Origin: a bacterium
Lineage (GTDB): Bacteria; Zhuqueibacterota; QNDG01; DTFT01
Direction: 5' to 3'
Assembly: GCA_030372965.1 (NCBI GenBank)
Contig: JAUCQC010000262.1
Span: 1-34,732, forward strand
Length of the DNA stretch: 34,732 bases
The notes under the pieces are model-generated. The model worked only from the letters and a program-made list of their open reading frames with translations. It was not told the origin of the DNA and did not search any database. The translations under genes and the position numbers were made by a program. Shown in pieces: positions 9,302-17,354 of this stretch (within the stretch, counting starts at the first letter, position 1; the number at the start of each line of letters is the position of its first letter).

Positions 9302-11601
9302 GCGCGACTCCCTCCCCGGCGGGACGCTCGCGTCTGGCCGCGTCCCTTGAAACCCTGAACCCGGAACAGCGCCGGGCCGTCGAGCAAACCGACGGGCCGG
9401 TCCTGATCCTGGCGGGCGCGGGAAGCGGCAAGACGCGCGTGCTCACGCACAAGATCGCCTTTCTCACGGAGCGTCGGGGCGTGCCCGGCCGCGACATCCT
9501 GGCCATGACGTTCACGAAGAAGGCGGCCGAGGAGATGCGCACGCGCATCCGGGAGCTCACAGGCGGCGAAGACGGGATATGGATCGGCACCTTCCATTCC
9601 GTTTTCGCGCGCATCCTCCGGACCGAGGCGCCACTGGTCGGCTATCACCGGGACTTTGTCATCTACGACAAGGAGGACCAGGAGCGGCTCGTCAAACAGC
9701 TGATCGAGAAGCTCGGCCATTCCGCCAAACAGGTGCCCCCGCGCATGGTCGCCTCGCTGATCAGCCGTTCCAAGAACGGGCTGGTGTCCCCTCAGGAATT
9801 CCGTTCCTCGAATCCGGGACCCATGAACGCGGTGACGGCCGAGGTGTTCGAGGAATACCAGGCCGCCCTCGTTGCGAATCAGGCCTTCGATTACGACGAT
9901 CTGATCACCGTTCCCATCCGCCTGTTCCGCGAGCACCCCTCGGTTCTCGAAAAGTACCGGCGGCGTTTTCGCTACATTCTGGTGGACGAATACCAGGACA
10001 CCAACCGGGCCCAGTACCGGCTCGTCGTGGACCTGTCCCTCGGGCACCGGAACCTCTGCGTGGTCGGGGACGACGACCAGTCCATTTACGGCTGGCGCGG
10101 CGCGGACATCCGGAACATTCTAGATTTCGAGCAGGATTTCCCCGAGACCGCGGTTTTCCGGCTCGAACAGAATTACCGGTCCACGGGCAACATTCTCAAG
10201 GCGGCCGGCTCCGTCGTGGATAAGAACCTGAGGCGCAAGGCCAAAACCCTGTGGTCCGCGAGGGAGGCGGGCGAGAAAGTCGACGTCATCGAGGTCGAGG
10301 ACGAGCGGGAGGAGGCCCGGCGCGTCGTGGAGTGCATCCGGGACGAGGTGTTCCGGAACAAGCGGAATTTCCGCGATTTCGCCGTCCTGTACCGGACCAA
10401 CGCCCAGTCACGCGCCGTGGAGGACGGACTGCGCAGGGCCGGCATCTCCTACGTCATCGTCGGCGGCGTCCGGTTCTATGAGCGCAAGGAGATCAAGGAT
10501 GTCCTCGCCTACCTGAAGGTGATCACCAACCCCAGGGACGACCTGAGCCTGCGCCGCATCGTCAATTTCCCGATCCGGGGCATCGGGGACACGACGCTCC
10601 AGAAGATCTCGGCCTGGGCGGCCGAGCGCAACCTGGGCCTGTTCGAGAGCCTGGGCCGCGTGGAGGAAATCCCCGACATTCCCGGCCGCGCCGGAAAGAA
10701 CATGCGGGCCTTCCACGAGCTCATCCGAAAGTACGCGGCGCTCAAGGACGAGATCTCCGCGGGCGAGCTGGTGCACGCGGTCGTGGACGAGATCGGCCTG
10801 ATCGCCATGTTCAAGGACGACACCACGCCCGAGGGACGGGGCCGCATCGAAAACCTCCGGGAATTCCTCAACGCGGCGCACGAATACACCCAGACCGCGG
10901 AGGACGCGACGCTCTCGGGCTTTCTGGAGCAGATCGCCCTGATCACCGACATCGACCGCGCGGACCTCAATTCGTCGGCCGTGACGCTGATGACCGTGCA
11001 CTGCGCGAAGGGGCTGGAATTCCCCGTCGTGGCCGTCGTCGGTCTGGAGGACGGCCTGTTCCCGCTCATCCGCGACGCGGACGGGGCGGACGACCTTGAG
11101 GAGGAACGGCGGCTCTTCTACGTCGCGCTGACCCGGGCGAAGGAGAAGGTCATTCTGCTGCACGGCCGCAACCGGTACGTTTTCAACTCGCGGAGCGGCC
11201 GCATTCCGTCCCGCTTTCTGGACGAACTGGACGGATCCGCGGTGAACGTGGTCCGCGAGGAGCCGAAGCGGCAGGTGAAACGGTGGTCGCGATTTCAGGA
11301 TGGCGACGGGAACGGCTACGGTTACGGCACCGGCGAGAGCGGGTTCGGCCGCCCCAGGTCGCCCTGGGATTCGGACGATTTCGACGACAGCCCCAGGCCC
11401 GGCGCGGGCCGGTCCGGAGGCCGCAGGCCCGCGCATTCGCCGTTCCAGCACGGAACGCGCGTGGGGCACGAGGAGTACGGACGGGGCACGGTCCTCTCCG
11501 TCGAGGGCGAAGGACCGCGCCAGACCTGCCTGGTGCGCTTCGACGACGGCGTCGAGAAGAAGTTCCTCCTCCGGTTCGCGAGGCTGGAGAGGATACAATA
11601 A
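9298..11601 (+). CDS. pcrA: UvrD/PcrA-type ATP-dependent 3'-5' DNA helicase
   Basis: Superfamily 1A helicase of 767 aa used in repair and clearing of replication blocks. Motifs in order: Q motif LNPEQRRAVE, Walker A AGAGSGKT, Ia MTFTKKAAEEM, Walker B VDEYQDTN, III VVGDDDQSIYGWRGA, IV QNYRST, V TVHCAKGLEFPVV and VI FYVALTRAKEKV. A low-complexity Gly/Arg/Asp linker (about 660-715) leads to a C-terminal Tudor-like module (VGHEEYGRGTVLSVEGEG and VRFDDGVEKKF), as in PcrA, where it contacts RNA polymerase. The start ATG overlaps the mltG stop. PcrA and UvrD cannot be cleanly separated by eye; the C-terminal module favours PcrA/UvrD over Rep. Confidence 0.95.
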   Translation: MSATPSPAGRSRLAASLETLNPEQRRAVEQTDGPVLILAGAGSGKTRVLTHKIAFLTERRGVPGRDILAMTFTKKAAEEMRTRIRELTGGEDGIWIGTFHSVFARILRTEAPLVGYHRDFVIYDKEDQERLVKQLIEKLGHSAKQVPPRMVASLISRSKNGLVSPQEFRSSNPGPMNAVTAEVFEEYQAALVANQAFDYDDLITVPIRLFREHPSVLEKYRRRFRYILVDEYQDTNRAQYRLVVDLSLGHRNLCVVGDDDQSIYGWRGADIRNILDFEQDFPETAVFRLEQNYRSTGNILKAAGSVVDKNLRRKAKTLWSAREAGEKVDVIEVEDEREEARRVVECIRDEVFRNKRNFRDFAVLYRTNAQSRAVEDGLRRAGISYVIVGGVRFYERKEIKDVLAYLKVITNPRDDLSLRRIVNFPIRGIGDTTLQKISAWAAERNLGLFESLGRVEEIPDIPGRAGKNMRAFHELIRKYAALKDEISAGELVHAVVDEIGLIAMFKDDTTPEGRGRIENLREFLNAAHEYTQTAEDATLSGFLEQIALITDIDRADLNSSAVTLMTVHCAKGLEFPVVAVVGLEDGLFPLIRDADGADDLEEERRLFYVALTRAKEKVILLHGRNRYVFNSRSGRIPSRFLDELDGSAVNVVREEPKRQVKRWSRFQDGDGNGYGYGTGESGFGRPRSPWDSDDFDDSPRPGAGRSGGRRPAHSPFQHGTRVGHEEYGRGTVLSVEGEGPRQTCLVRFDDGVEKKFLLRFARLERIQ

Positions 11602-11687
11602 TTTTCAAAAAATTTTAGGCTGAAAACACTCAACGCTCCAGGATGATTGAAACCTCCCGGAGCGTCTCATATCGGTTTCGGGATCCC

Positions 11688-11725
11688 GGAGTCGGTTTTT
11701 TCCCGACTCTTTCTACTGTTTTTCC
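11688..11725 (+). terminator. Probable terminator of mltG-pcrA
   Basis: A hairpin pairs GAGTCGG (11689-11695) with CCGACTC (11703-11709), with a loop of T residues, followed by TTTCTACTGTTTTT. The T-tract is interrupted. A second 7-bp stem lies just upstream (ACGCTCC 11633-11639 with GGAGCGT 11659-11665) and lacks a T-run. Both sit between pcrA and the next promoter. Confidence 0.6.
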
Positions 11726-11754
11726 TTGACATCTGAATGAAATTTTATTATATT
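11726..11754 (+). promoter_or_regulatory. Sigma70-type promoter of the ilv-leu operon
   Basis: -35 TTGACA (11726-11731), a 17-nt spacer and -10 TATATT (11749-11754). The predicted start is near 11761, leaving about 250 nt of leader RNA before ilvD. This is long for such a compact genome, and it contains the leader ORF and pairing segments listed next. Confidence 0.85.
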
Positions 11755-11800
11755 TAGCATCAATATTCAGGCCGTTTTATTCTAAAGGCGTCAAAAAGCG

Positions 11801-11899
11801 ATGACTTTCAGCGGCATTCGAATTATTCTTCTGTTGTCGGCCCTCCTTCTCGGTGTAGGGAACCTTACCGGTCTGGACCTCGGTCTAATCCGGGCGTAA
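11801..11899 (+). CDS. Putative branched-chain amino-acid leader peptide (32 aa)
   Basis: A short ORF, ATG to TAA, lies 40 nt after the predicted transcription start and 111 nt before ilvD. Its residues are M-T-F-S-G, then IRIILLLSALLLGVG and a tail NLTGLDLGLIRA. It has 10 Leu, 4 Ile and 1 Val in 32 residues, with Ile-Ile-Leu-Leu-Leu and Leu-Leu-Leu runs at codons 8-12 and 15-17. It uses AT-richer codons that the neighbouring genes avoid (ATT, CTT, TTG, CTA, GTA). A weak ribosome site (AAAGG, 11784-11788) lies 12 nt upstream. Position and composition match control peptides such as IlvL or LeuL of enterobacteria, which sense charged tRNA. A hydrophobic remnant of a lost membrane gene is an alternative. 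The function is inferred. Confidence 0.6.
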   Translation: MTFSGIRIILLLSALLLGVGNLTGLDLGLIRA

Positions 11900-11979
11900 A
11901 CAAAAGGTCAACCCTACAAACCCCAGCAGCTTCTCTCAGTACCTGTCCATCGCTTCAAAATCCCTTGTAGGTTTGACCT
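11855..11979 (+). promoter_or_regulatory. Candidate attenuator: three mutually exclusive pairing segments in the ilvD leader RNA
   Basis: Segment 2 (AGGTCAACCCTACAA, 11905-11919) can pair with segment 3 (TTGTAGGTTTGACCT, 11965-11979) in 14 of 15 positions, with a 45-nt loop. Segment 2 can instead pair with segment 1 (GTAGGGAACCTT, 11855-11866), which lies in codons 19-22 of the leader ORF, giving 6 bp plus 5 bp around a small internal loop. A ribosome stalled on the Leu/Ile run (codons 8-17) would cover segment 1 and leave 2 free for 3. No U-rich terminator is visible before ilvD, so any control could act on translation or through Rho. The stem could also simply be a small inverted repeat. 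Confidence 0.5.
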
Positions 11980-12010
11980 GAAACGGGCAATCCACCCATT
12001 GCGAGGCGTC

Positions 12011-13693
12011 ATGCACAGCGATCTGGTCAAGGAAGGATTCGAACGGGCCCCTCACCGGAGCCTCCTGCGCGCCTGCGGCATCCGGAACGAGGATTTCTCC
12101 AAACCTTTTATCGGCATCTGCAATTCCTTCGTGGAAATCATCCCCGGCCACGTGCACCTGCAGAAATTCGGGCGCCTGGTCAAGGCGGAAATCCAGAAAA
12201 CCGGGGGCGTGGGATTCGAATTCAACACCATCGGCATATGCGACGGCATCGCCATGGGCCACAGGGGGATGAAATACTCCCTGCCCAGCCGCGAGCTCAT
12301 CGCCGATTCGGTCGAGTCCATGGTCCGCGCCCACGCGTTCGACGGCCTGGTCTGCATCACGAACTGCGACAAGATCGTGCCGGGCATGGTCATGGGCGCG
12401 CTCCGGACCAATGTGCCGACGATTTTTGTCAGCGGCGGGCCCATGGCCGCCGGAAAGCTCAAATCCGGCCGTGCGGTGGACCTGATCAGCGTTTTCGAGG
12501 GAGTCGGGTCCTTCAAGTCAGGCGGTCTTTCGGAAGCGGATCTGCGGGAACTGGAGGAGAAGGCCTGCCCGACATGCGGATCCTGCGCGGGCATGTTCAC
12601 CGCGAATTCCATGAACTGCCTGCTCGAGGTGCTGGGACTGGCCCTTCCCGGCAACGGGACGCGGCTCGCGGAAAGCAACGACCGGCTCGATCTGGTCGTC
12701 CGTTCCGCCCAGCGCGTCGTGGATCTCGTGCGGAACAACGTCCGGCCCAGGGATTTCGTGACCCGGGACAGCCTGAACAACGTGTTCTCCGTGGACATGG
12801 CCATGGGCGGGTCCTCGAACACCATCCTGCATTTTCTGGCCATCGCCGCCGAAGCCGGGCTGAGTTTTCCGATGGAGTCGTTCAACACCATCGCGGAGCG
12901 GGTGCCGCACCTCTGCAAGATCTCGCCCGCGTCCAACATGCACATGGAAGACCTTGATCGCGCCGGCGGAATTTCCGCCATCATGGCCGAACTGGCCAAG
13001 CGGTCGCTTCTGAACCTGGACCTGCCCAGCGTGTCCGGAAAGAGCCTGGGGGAGAACATCAGGGACGCCGCCATCCAGGATCCGGAAGTCATCCGTCCGC
13101 TGGAGAATCCCCACAGCGAAAAAGGCGGGCTGGCCGTCCTGTTCGGCAGCCTGGCGCCGGAAGGGGCCGTGGTCAAGACGGGCGCCGTGCATCCGGCCAT
13201 GCTGAAACACACAGGTCCCGCAGTCTGCTTCGACTCGCAGGAGGAGGCCGGCGCCGCCATCCTCGACGGCCGCATCAAGGCCGGCGACGTGGTCGTCATC
13301 CGGTACGAAGGACCCGCGGGCGGACCGGGCATGCAGGAGATGCTTTCGCCAACGGCCAATCTCATGGGCATGGGGCTGGGCGAAAAAGTCGCCCTGCTGA
13401 CCGACGGCCGTTTTTCCGGCGGCACGCGCGGCGCCTGCATCGGGCATGTCTCGCCCGAGGCCGCGGCCGGCGGGCCGATCGGGCTGATCCGGGACGGCGA
13501 CCGGATCGTCATCGACATTCCCGGCCGGCGTCTCGACGTGGACCTGCCTGCTTCCGAACTCGCGGAACGCAGGAAAAAGTGGAAACCCGCGGCGCCGAAG
13601 GTGCGGACCGGGTGGCTGGTCCGTTATGCCTCCATGGTCACGTCCGCGAGCCGCGGCGCCGTTCTCAAATCCGTTCCGCCGTCCCAGGGCTGA
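12011..13693 (+). CDS. ilvD: Dihydroxy-acid dehydratase
   Basis: Iron-sulfur enzyme that dehydrates 2,3-dihydroxy-isovalerate and 2,3-dihydroxy-3-methylvalerate to the 2-keto acids, the last common step to Val, Ile and Leu. Full length (560 aa). The N-terminus [18 protein letters not shown] matches the family start, so ATG 12011 (GAGG at 12003-12006) is preferred over TTG 11999. Cluster cysteines are seen in [10 protein letters not shown] and [11 protein letters not shown]. The substrate/Mg region [12 protein letters not shown] and the C-terminal [11 protein letters not shown] are present. It is the first structural gene of the operon. ilvB begins 22 nt downstream. Confidence 0.97.
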   Translation: MHSDLVKEGFERAPHRSLLRACGIRNEDFSKPFIGICNSFVEIIPGHVHLQKFGRLVKAEIQKTGGVGFEFNTIGICDGIAMGHRGMKYSLPSRELIADSVESMVRAHAFDGLVCITNCDKIVPGMVMGALRTNVPTIFVSGGPMAAGKLKSGRAVDLISVFEGVGSFKSGGLSEADLRELEEKACPTCGSCAGMFTANSMNCLLEVLGLALPGNGTRLAESNDRLDLVVRSAQRVVDLVRNNVRPRDFVTRDSLNNVFSVDMAMGGSSNTILHFLAIAAEAGLSFPMESFNTIAERVPHLCKISPASNMHMEDLDRAGGISAIMAELAKRSLLNLDLPSVSGKSLGENIRDAAIQDPEVIRPLENPHSEKGGLAVLFGSLAPEGAVVKTGAVHPAMLKHTGPAVCFDSQEEAGAAILDGRIKAGDVVVIRYEGPAGGPGMQEMLSPTANLMGMGLGEKVALLTDGRFSGGTRGACIGHVSPEAAAGGPIGLIRDGDRIVIDIPGRRLDVDLPASELAERRKKWKPAAPKVRTGWLVRYASMVTSASRGAVLKSVPPSQG

Positions 13694-13715
13694 TCCGCGA
13701 AAAGAGGAGCGTGTC

Positions 13716-15440
13716 ATGGAAAACAGGCAATCCGTCCCGTCCAAGTCCAAAACGAAGGCCGAACCGGAAATCCTCACCGGCAGCGACATCCTGATCCGGG
13801 CGTTGCTGGAGGAGGGGGCGGACACGGTATTCGGATATCCCGGCGGATCCGTCATCGGCCTGTACGACACCCTGATCCGCCATCCGAAACTGCGGCACAT
13901 ACTCGTGCGGCACGAGCAGGGCGCCACGCACGCGGCGGACGGGTACGCCCGCGCCACGGGCAAGCCGGGCATCGTGTTCGTGACCTCCGGGCCCGGCGCG
14001 ACCAACACCGTCACCGGCATCGCCAACGCCTACATGGACTCGATTCCGATCATCGTCTTCACCGGGCAGGTGGCATCCACCATGATCGGCAACGACGCGT
14101 TTCAGGAGGCGGACATCATCGGCATCACGCGGCCGATCACCAAGCACAGTTATCTGGTGAAGAAGGCCGAGCACATCCCCCGGGTCGTTCAGGAGGCCTT
14201 TCACCTGGCCTCCACGGGCCGTCCCGGCCCCGTGCTGGTCGATCTGCCCAAGGACGTTCTGGCGTCGAAGGCCCCGTATGCGCGGAAGGAGGGCGTTTCC
14301 ATACGGGGCTACAACCCGACGTACGAGGGCCACACCCAGCAGATCGCCAAGGCGGCGAAACTCATCATGGAGGCCAAGCGGCCCCTGGTGTACGCGGGCG
14401 GCGGCGTCATCCTCGCGGACGGATCGGACGATCTCCGCAGTCTGGCCATGCAGGGCCGTATTCCCGTGACCACGACCCTGCTGGGGCTCGGCGTTTTTCC
14501 CGAGGACCATCCGCTGTCGCTGGGCATGCTGGGCATGCACGGCACCTATGCCGCGAACATGGCCATCACGGAATGCGACGTGGTGCTCGCGGTCGGGGCG
14601 CGATTTGACGACCGGGTCACCGGCCGGCTGGACGCGTTCTCCAAGGACTCGAAAAAGATACACATCGACATCGACCCGGCCTGCATCGCCAAGAACGTGC
14701 CCGTGGACGTGCCCATCGTGGGGCACATCAAGAACGTCCTGCCCATTCTGGTCTCCATGGTCAAGAAAACGGACACCGCGGAGTGGCTCGGACGGATTGA
14801 GGGATGGAAAAGGGAGCATCCGCTGAAATACACGGCCAAACCGGACCGGATCGCGCCGCAGAATGTCATCGAAACCATCGCCGACCTGACCCGGCACGAG
14901 GCCATTGTGGTCACGGACGTGGGGCAGAACCAGATGTGGGCGGCCCAGTACTACCGGTTCAAAAATCCGCGTTCCTTCCTTTCCTCCGGCGGGCTCGGCA
15001 CCATGGGATTCGGCCTGCCCGCGGCCATCGGCGCGGCGTTCGGACGGCCGGACGCCACGGTCGTCTGTTTCACCGGAGACGGCGGGTTTCAGATGAACGT
15101 TCAGGAACTGGCCACGGCCGTGAAGAACCGCCTGCCGATCAAGATCGCGATTCTGAACAACGGGTACCTCGGAATGGTGCGGCAGTGGCAGGAGCTGTTT
15201 TTCGAGAAACGCTATTCCCAGACGTATATTCAGGAAGGAAATCCGGACTTCGTCCGCCTGGCCGAGGCCTACGGCGCCGTGGGCCTGCGCGTGGTCAAGC
15301 CGGAAGACGTGGCCCCCGCGGTCCGTCAGGCGCTCGAGGTGAAGGACCAGCCCGTGGTCATCGATTTCATCGTCGACCCCGAGGAAAAAGTGATGCCCAT
15401 GGTGCCCGCAGGCGCGCCAATCACGAACATGATGGAATAG
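13716..15440 (+). CDS. ilvB: Acetolactate synthase, large (catalytic) subunit
   Basis: ThDP- and FAD-dependent enzyme that condenses pyruvate with pyruvate or 2-ketobutyrate, the first step of Val/Leu and Ile synthesis. 574 aa from ATG 13716, supported by AAGAGGAG at 13701-13708; the frame is open further upstream but overlaps ilvD. The catalytic Glu is in RHEQGATHAADGYARA. The ThDP/Mg motif begins GDGGFQMN and continues with LATAVKNRLP. The FAD region GARFDDRVTGR and the pyruvate-binding Pro/Trp region (VRQWQELFF) are present. The first 24 residues are a Lys/Ser-rich extension. It is followed after 11 nt by its regulatory subunit. Confidence 0.97.
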   Translation: MENRQSVPSKSKTKAEPEILTGSDILIRALLEEGADTVFGYPGGSVIGLYDTLIRHPKLRHILVRHEQGATHAADGYARATGKPGIVFVTSGPGATNTVTGIANAYMDSIPIIVFTGQVASTMIGNDAFQEADIIGITRPITKHSYLVKKAEHIPRVVQEAFHLASTGRPGPVLVDLPKDVLASKAPYARKEGVSIRGYNPTYEGHTQQIAKAAKLIMEAKRPLVYAGGGVILADGSDDLRSLAMQGRIPVTTTLLGLGVFPEDHPLSLGMLGMHGTYAANMAITECDVVLAVGARFDDRVTGRLDAFSKDSKKIHIDIDPACIAKNVPVDVPIVGHIKNVLPILVSMVKKTDTAEWLGRIEGWKREHPLKYTAKPDRIAPQNVIETIADLTRHEAIVVTDVGQNQMWAAQYYRFKNPRSFLSSGGLGTMGFGLPAAIGAAFGRPDATVVCFTGDGGFQMNVQELATAVKNRLPIKIAILNNGYLGMVRQWQELFFEKRYSQTYIQEGNPDFVRLAEAYGAVGLRVVKPEDVAPAVRQALEVKDQPVVIDFIVDPEEKVMPMVPAGAPITNMME

Positions 15441-15451
15441 GGGAGGCCGCC

Positions 15452-15940
15452 ATGAAGCACACGCTGTCCGTTCTGTTCGAAAACGAATTCAACGCCATTC
15501 CCCGCATCGTCGGGCTTTTCAGCGGCCGGGGCTACAGCATCGACAGCATCAGCATCGGGGCGGCCGAGGAGGCGGGGCTCACGCGCGCGACCATCACGAC
15601 CATCGGCGAGGAACAGGTCATCGAGCAGATCGCCAAACAGCTCAACAAGCTGGTGGACGTGATCAAGGTCGTGGACCTGACCTTCGAGCCCTTCGTGGAG
15701 CGTGAACTGGCCCTGGTCAAGGTCCACAGCACGCCCGCGACCCGTCCTGAAATCGTGCAGATCGTCGACATTTTCCGCGCCAAGATCATCGATATCAGCA
15801 CGAAGACCATGACCGTCGAGATCACAGGAAAAGAAGACAAGGTGGACGCGGCCATCGGCATGCTCCGTCCGTTCGGCATACGCGAAATCGCGCGCACCGG
15901 GGCCGTGGCGCTCAAGCGGGAGTTCTCGGGGCAGGCGTGA
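15452..15940 (+). CDS. ilvN: Acetolactate synthase, small (regulatory) subunit
   Basis: 162-aa feedback subunit that activates IlvB and conveys valine inhibition. The N-terminal ACT domain (residues 3-76) contains NEFNAIPRIVGLFSGRGYSI and the ligand-loop glycines. The C-terminal half (about 80-158, ELALVKVHSTPATRPEI and IARTGAVALKRE) is the usual second domain. Start ATG 15452 has GGGAGG 8 nt upstream. It is often called IlvH in other species; the sequence cannot decide between the names. A 229-nt gap holding a heptad palindrome separates it from ilvC. Confidence 0.96.
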   Translation: MKHTLSVLFENEFNAIPRIVGLFSGRGYSIDSISIGAAEEAGLTRATITTIGEEQVIEQIAKQLNKLVDVIKVVDLTFEPFVERELALVKVHSTPATRPEIVQIVDIFRAKIIDISTKTMTVEITGKEDKVDAAIGMLRPFGIREIARTGAVALKREFSGQA

Positions 15941-15954
15941 GCGGGTCGATAAAA

Positions 15955-16101
15955 GTTCAAGGTTCAAGGTTTAAAGTTCAAAGGGGAAAAACCGGAATAC
16001 GATTTTAAGCCTTTCGTAATATAACACTGAAAGCTGAATCCTGTTTTCTCGGCATTGCCCGTATAATCAATTCTTTGAACTTTGAACCTTGAACTTTGAA
16101 C
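15955..16101 (+). repeat. Heptad palindrome A (upstream of ilvC)
   Basis: Left arm: four 7-nt units GTTCAAG, GTTCAAG, GTTTAAA, GTTCAAA (15955-15982) plus G. Right arm: C plus TTTGAAC, TTTGAAC, CTTGAAC, TTTGAAC (16074-16101). In a + strand transcript all 29 positions pair, with the two differences being G-U wobbles. The 89-nt loop begins GGGAAAAACCGG. The element starts 14 nt after ilvN and ends 68 nt before ilvC. It is related to element B downstream of ilvC. Confidence 0.88.
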
Positions 16102-16169
16102 TGGAATATATATCGATCTCCGACCGTCAAAATTTTCAAAGCAATTCCAATAGAGGAAAGGAAACCGGA

Positions 16170-17159
16170 ATGAAAATGTATTACGACAAGGACGCGGACA
16201 AGAACATCCTGAAAAACCGCACGATCGCCATCGTCGGGTACGGCAGCCAGGGCCACGCCCAGGCGCAGAACCTGCGGGACAGCGGATGCAAGGTCGTCGT
16301 GTCCGACCTCAAGGATTCGGACAACTGGAAGCTGGCCGTGTCGCACGGGTTTCAGCCCGTATCCGCGGAAGAGGCGGCCCGGCAGGCGGACGTCATCCAG
16401 ATTTTGCTGCCCGACCAGACGCAGAAGGCGGTGTACGAGTCCGCGATCGCCAGGCACATGACGGCGGGAAAAGCCCTGGTTTTCTCGCACGGATTCAACA
16501 TCCACTTCGGCCAGATCCAGCCGCCGAAGGACGTCGACGTCTACATGGTGGCGCCCAAGGGTCCCGGCCACCTGGTCCGGCGCGAATACGAGCGGGGCGC
16601 CGGCGTTCCGGCGCTCGTGGCTGTTTATCAGGACGCTTCGGGCAATGCCATGAAAATGGCGGTCGCGCACGCCAGCGGCATCGGCGCGGGCCGCGCGGGC
16701 ATTCTCGAAACCACCTTCAAGGAGGAGACTGAAACCGACCTGTTCGGAGAGCAGGCCGTTCTCTGCGGCGGCGCCACGGAGCTGGTCCGGGCCGGATTCC
16801 AGACTCTTGTCGAGGCCGGCTACCAGCCGGAAATCGCGTATTTTGAATGCCTGCACGAGCTCAAGCTCATCGTCGACCTGTTCTACGAGGGGGGCATCTC
16901 CCGCATGTACTACTCCGTCAGCGACACGGCGGAATACGGCGGCATGACCCGCGGTCCCCGCGTCGTGGACGCCGGCGCCAAGGCCCGCATGAAGGAAATT
17001 CTGAAGGAAATCCAGAGCGGGCAGTTCGCGAAGGAATGGATTCAGGAGAACGAAGCCGGCCGGCCGAAACTGGAGGCCCTCCGCAAGGAGCACCGGGAAC
17101 TGCTCATCGAGCGGGTCGGCGCGAAACTGCGCGACATGATGACGTGGATCAAAAAATAA
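16170..17159 (+). CDS. ilvC: Ketol-acid reductoisomerase (class I) with atypical cofactor loop
   Basis: Converts acetolactate or acetohydroxybutyrate into the dihydroxy acid used by IlvD, with Mg and NAD(P)H. 329 aa, the short class I form. Start ATG 16170 has GAGGAAAGG upstream. Rossmann motif [13 protein letters not shown] is residues 23-35. Catalytic segments are [27 protein letters not shown] and [13 protein letters not shown], with the knotted C-terminal [12 protein letters not shown]. The loop after strand 2 reads [12 protein letters not shown] (42-53). Typical NADPH-dependent members have G-L-R-x-G-S-x-S at 45-52; here the phosphate-binding Arg is Leu47 and Asp appears at 46, 49 and 51, which suggests NADH preference (inference). 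It is flanked on both sides by heptad palindromes. Confidence 0.96.
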   Translation: MKMYYDKDADKNILKNRTIAIVGYGSQGHAQAQNLRDSGCKVVVSDLKDSDNWKLAVSHGFQPVSAEEAARQADVIQILLPDQTQKAVYESAIARHMTAGKALVFSHGFNIHFGQIQPPKDVDVYMVAPKGPGHLVRREYERGAGVPALVAVYQDASGNAMKMAVAHASGIGAGRAGILETTFKEETETDLFGEQAVLCGGATELVRAGFQTLVEAGYQPEIAYFECLHELKLIVDLFYEGGISRMYYSVSDTAEYGGMTRGPRVVDAGAKARMKEILKEIQSGQFAKEWIQENEAGRPKLEALRKEHRELLIERVGAKLRDMMTWIKK

Positions 17160-17291
17160 GTTCAAAGTTCGGAGTTCAAAGTTCAAAGGAAAAACGGTTT
17201 CGAGTCGGACCCGGATCGCGCTACTTCGATGGATCTCAAAATATGTGTGGATCCCTTTATTTCTTTGAACTTTAAACCTTGAAATTTGAAC
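17160..17291 (+). repeat. Heptad palindrome B (downstream of ilvC)
   Basis: The element starts immediately after the ilvC stop codon. Left arm units: GTTCAAA, GTTCGGA, GTTCAAA, GTTCAAA (17160-17187) plus G. Right arm: C plus TTTGAAC, TTTAAAC, CTTGAAA, TTTGAAC (17264-17291). About 24 of 29 positions are Watson-Crick and 2 are G-U. The loop begins GGAAAAACGG, nearly the same as in element A; the rest of the loops differ. It ends 63 nt before leuA. Confidence 0.85.
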
Positions 17292-17354
17292 TCCTGTGGA
17301 AACGGATCCGAAAGCAGGCAAACGGATGATGCGTTCACCGGCGGGGAGCTTCAG

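Noticed and set aside
11851-11880. Possible T-box riboswitch before ilvD (sequence GTAGGGAACCTTACCGG)
   Set aside because: It lacks the UGGN bulge context (AGGGUGGNACCGCG) and a specifier stem, and it lies inside a better-supported short ORF.
11999-12010. TTG start for ilvD four codons upstream
   Set aside because: Family N-termini align from ATG 12011, which also has GAGG just upstream.
16082-16112. Internal promoter for ilvC made of TTGAAC from the palindrome arm and TATATA
   Set aside because: The spacer is 19 nt and TTGAAC occurs in every heptad, so a match here is expected by chance. It may still be tested by start mapping.
15955-17291. CRISPR-like repeats
   Set aside because: The repeats are back-to-back 7-mers without regular unique spacers, arranged as palindromes, and there are no cas genes.
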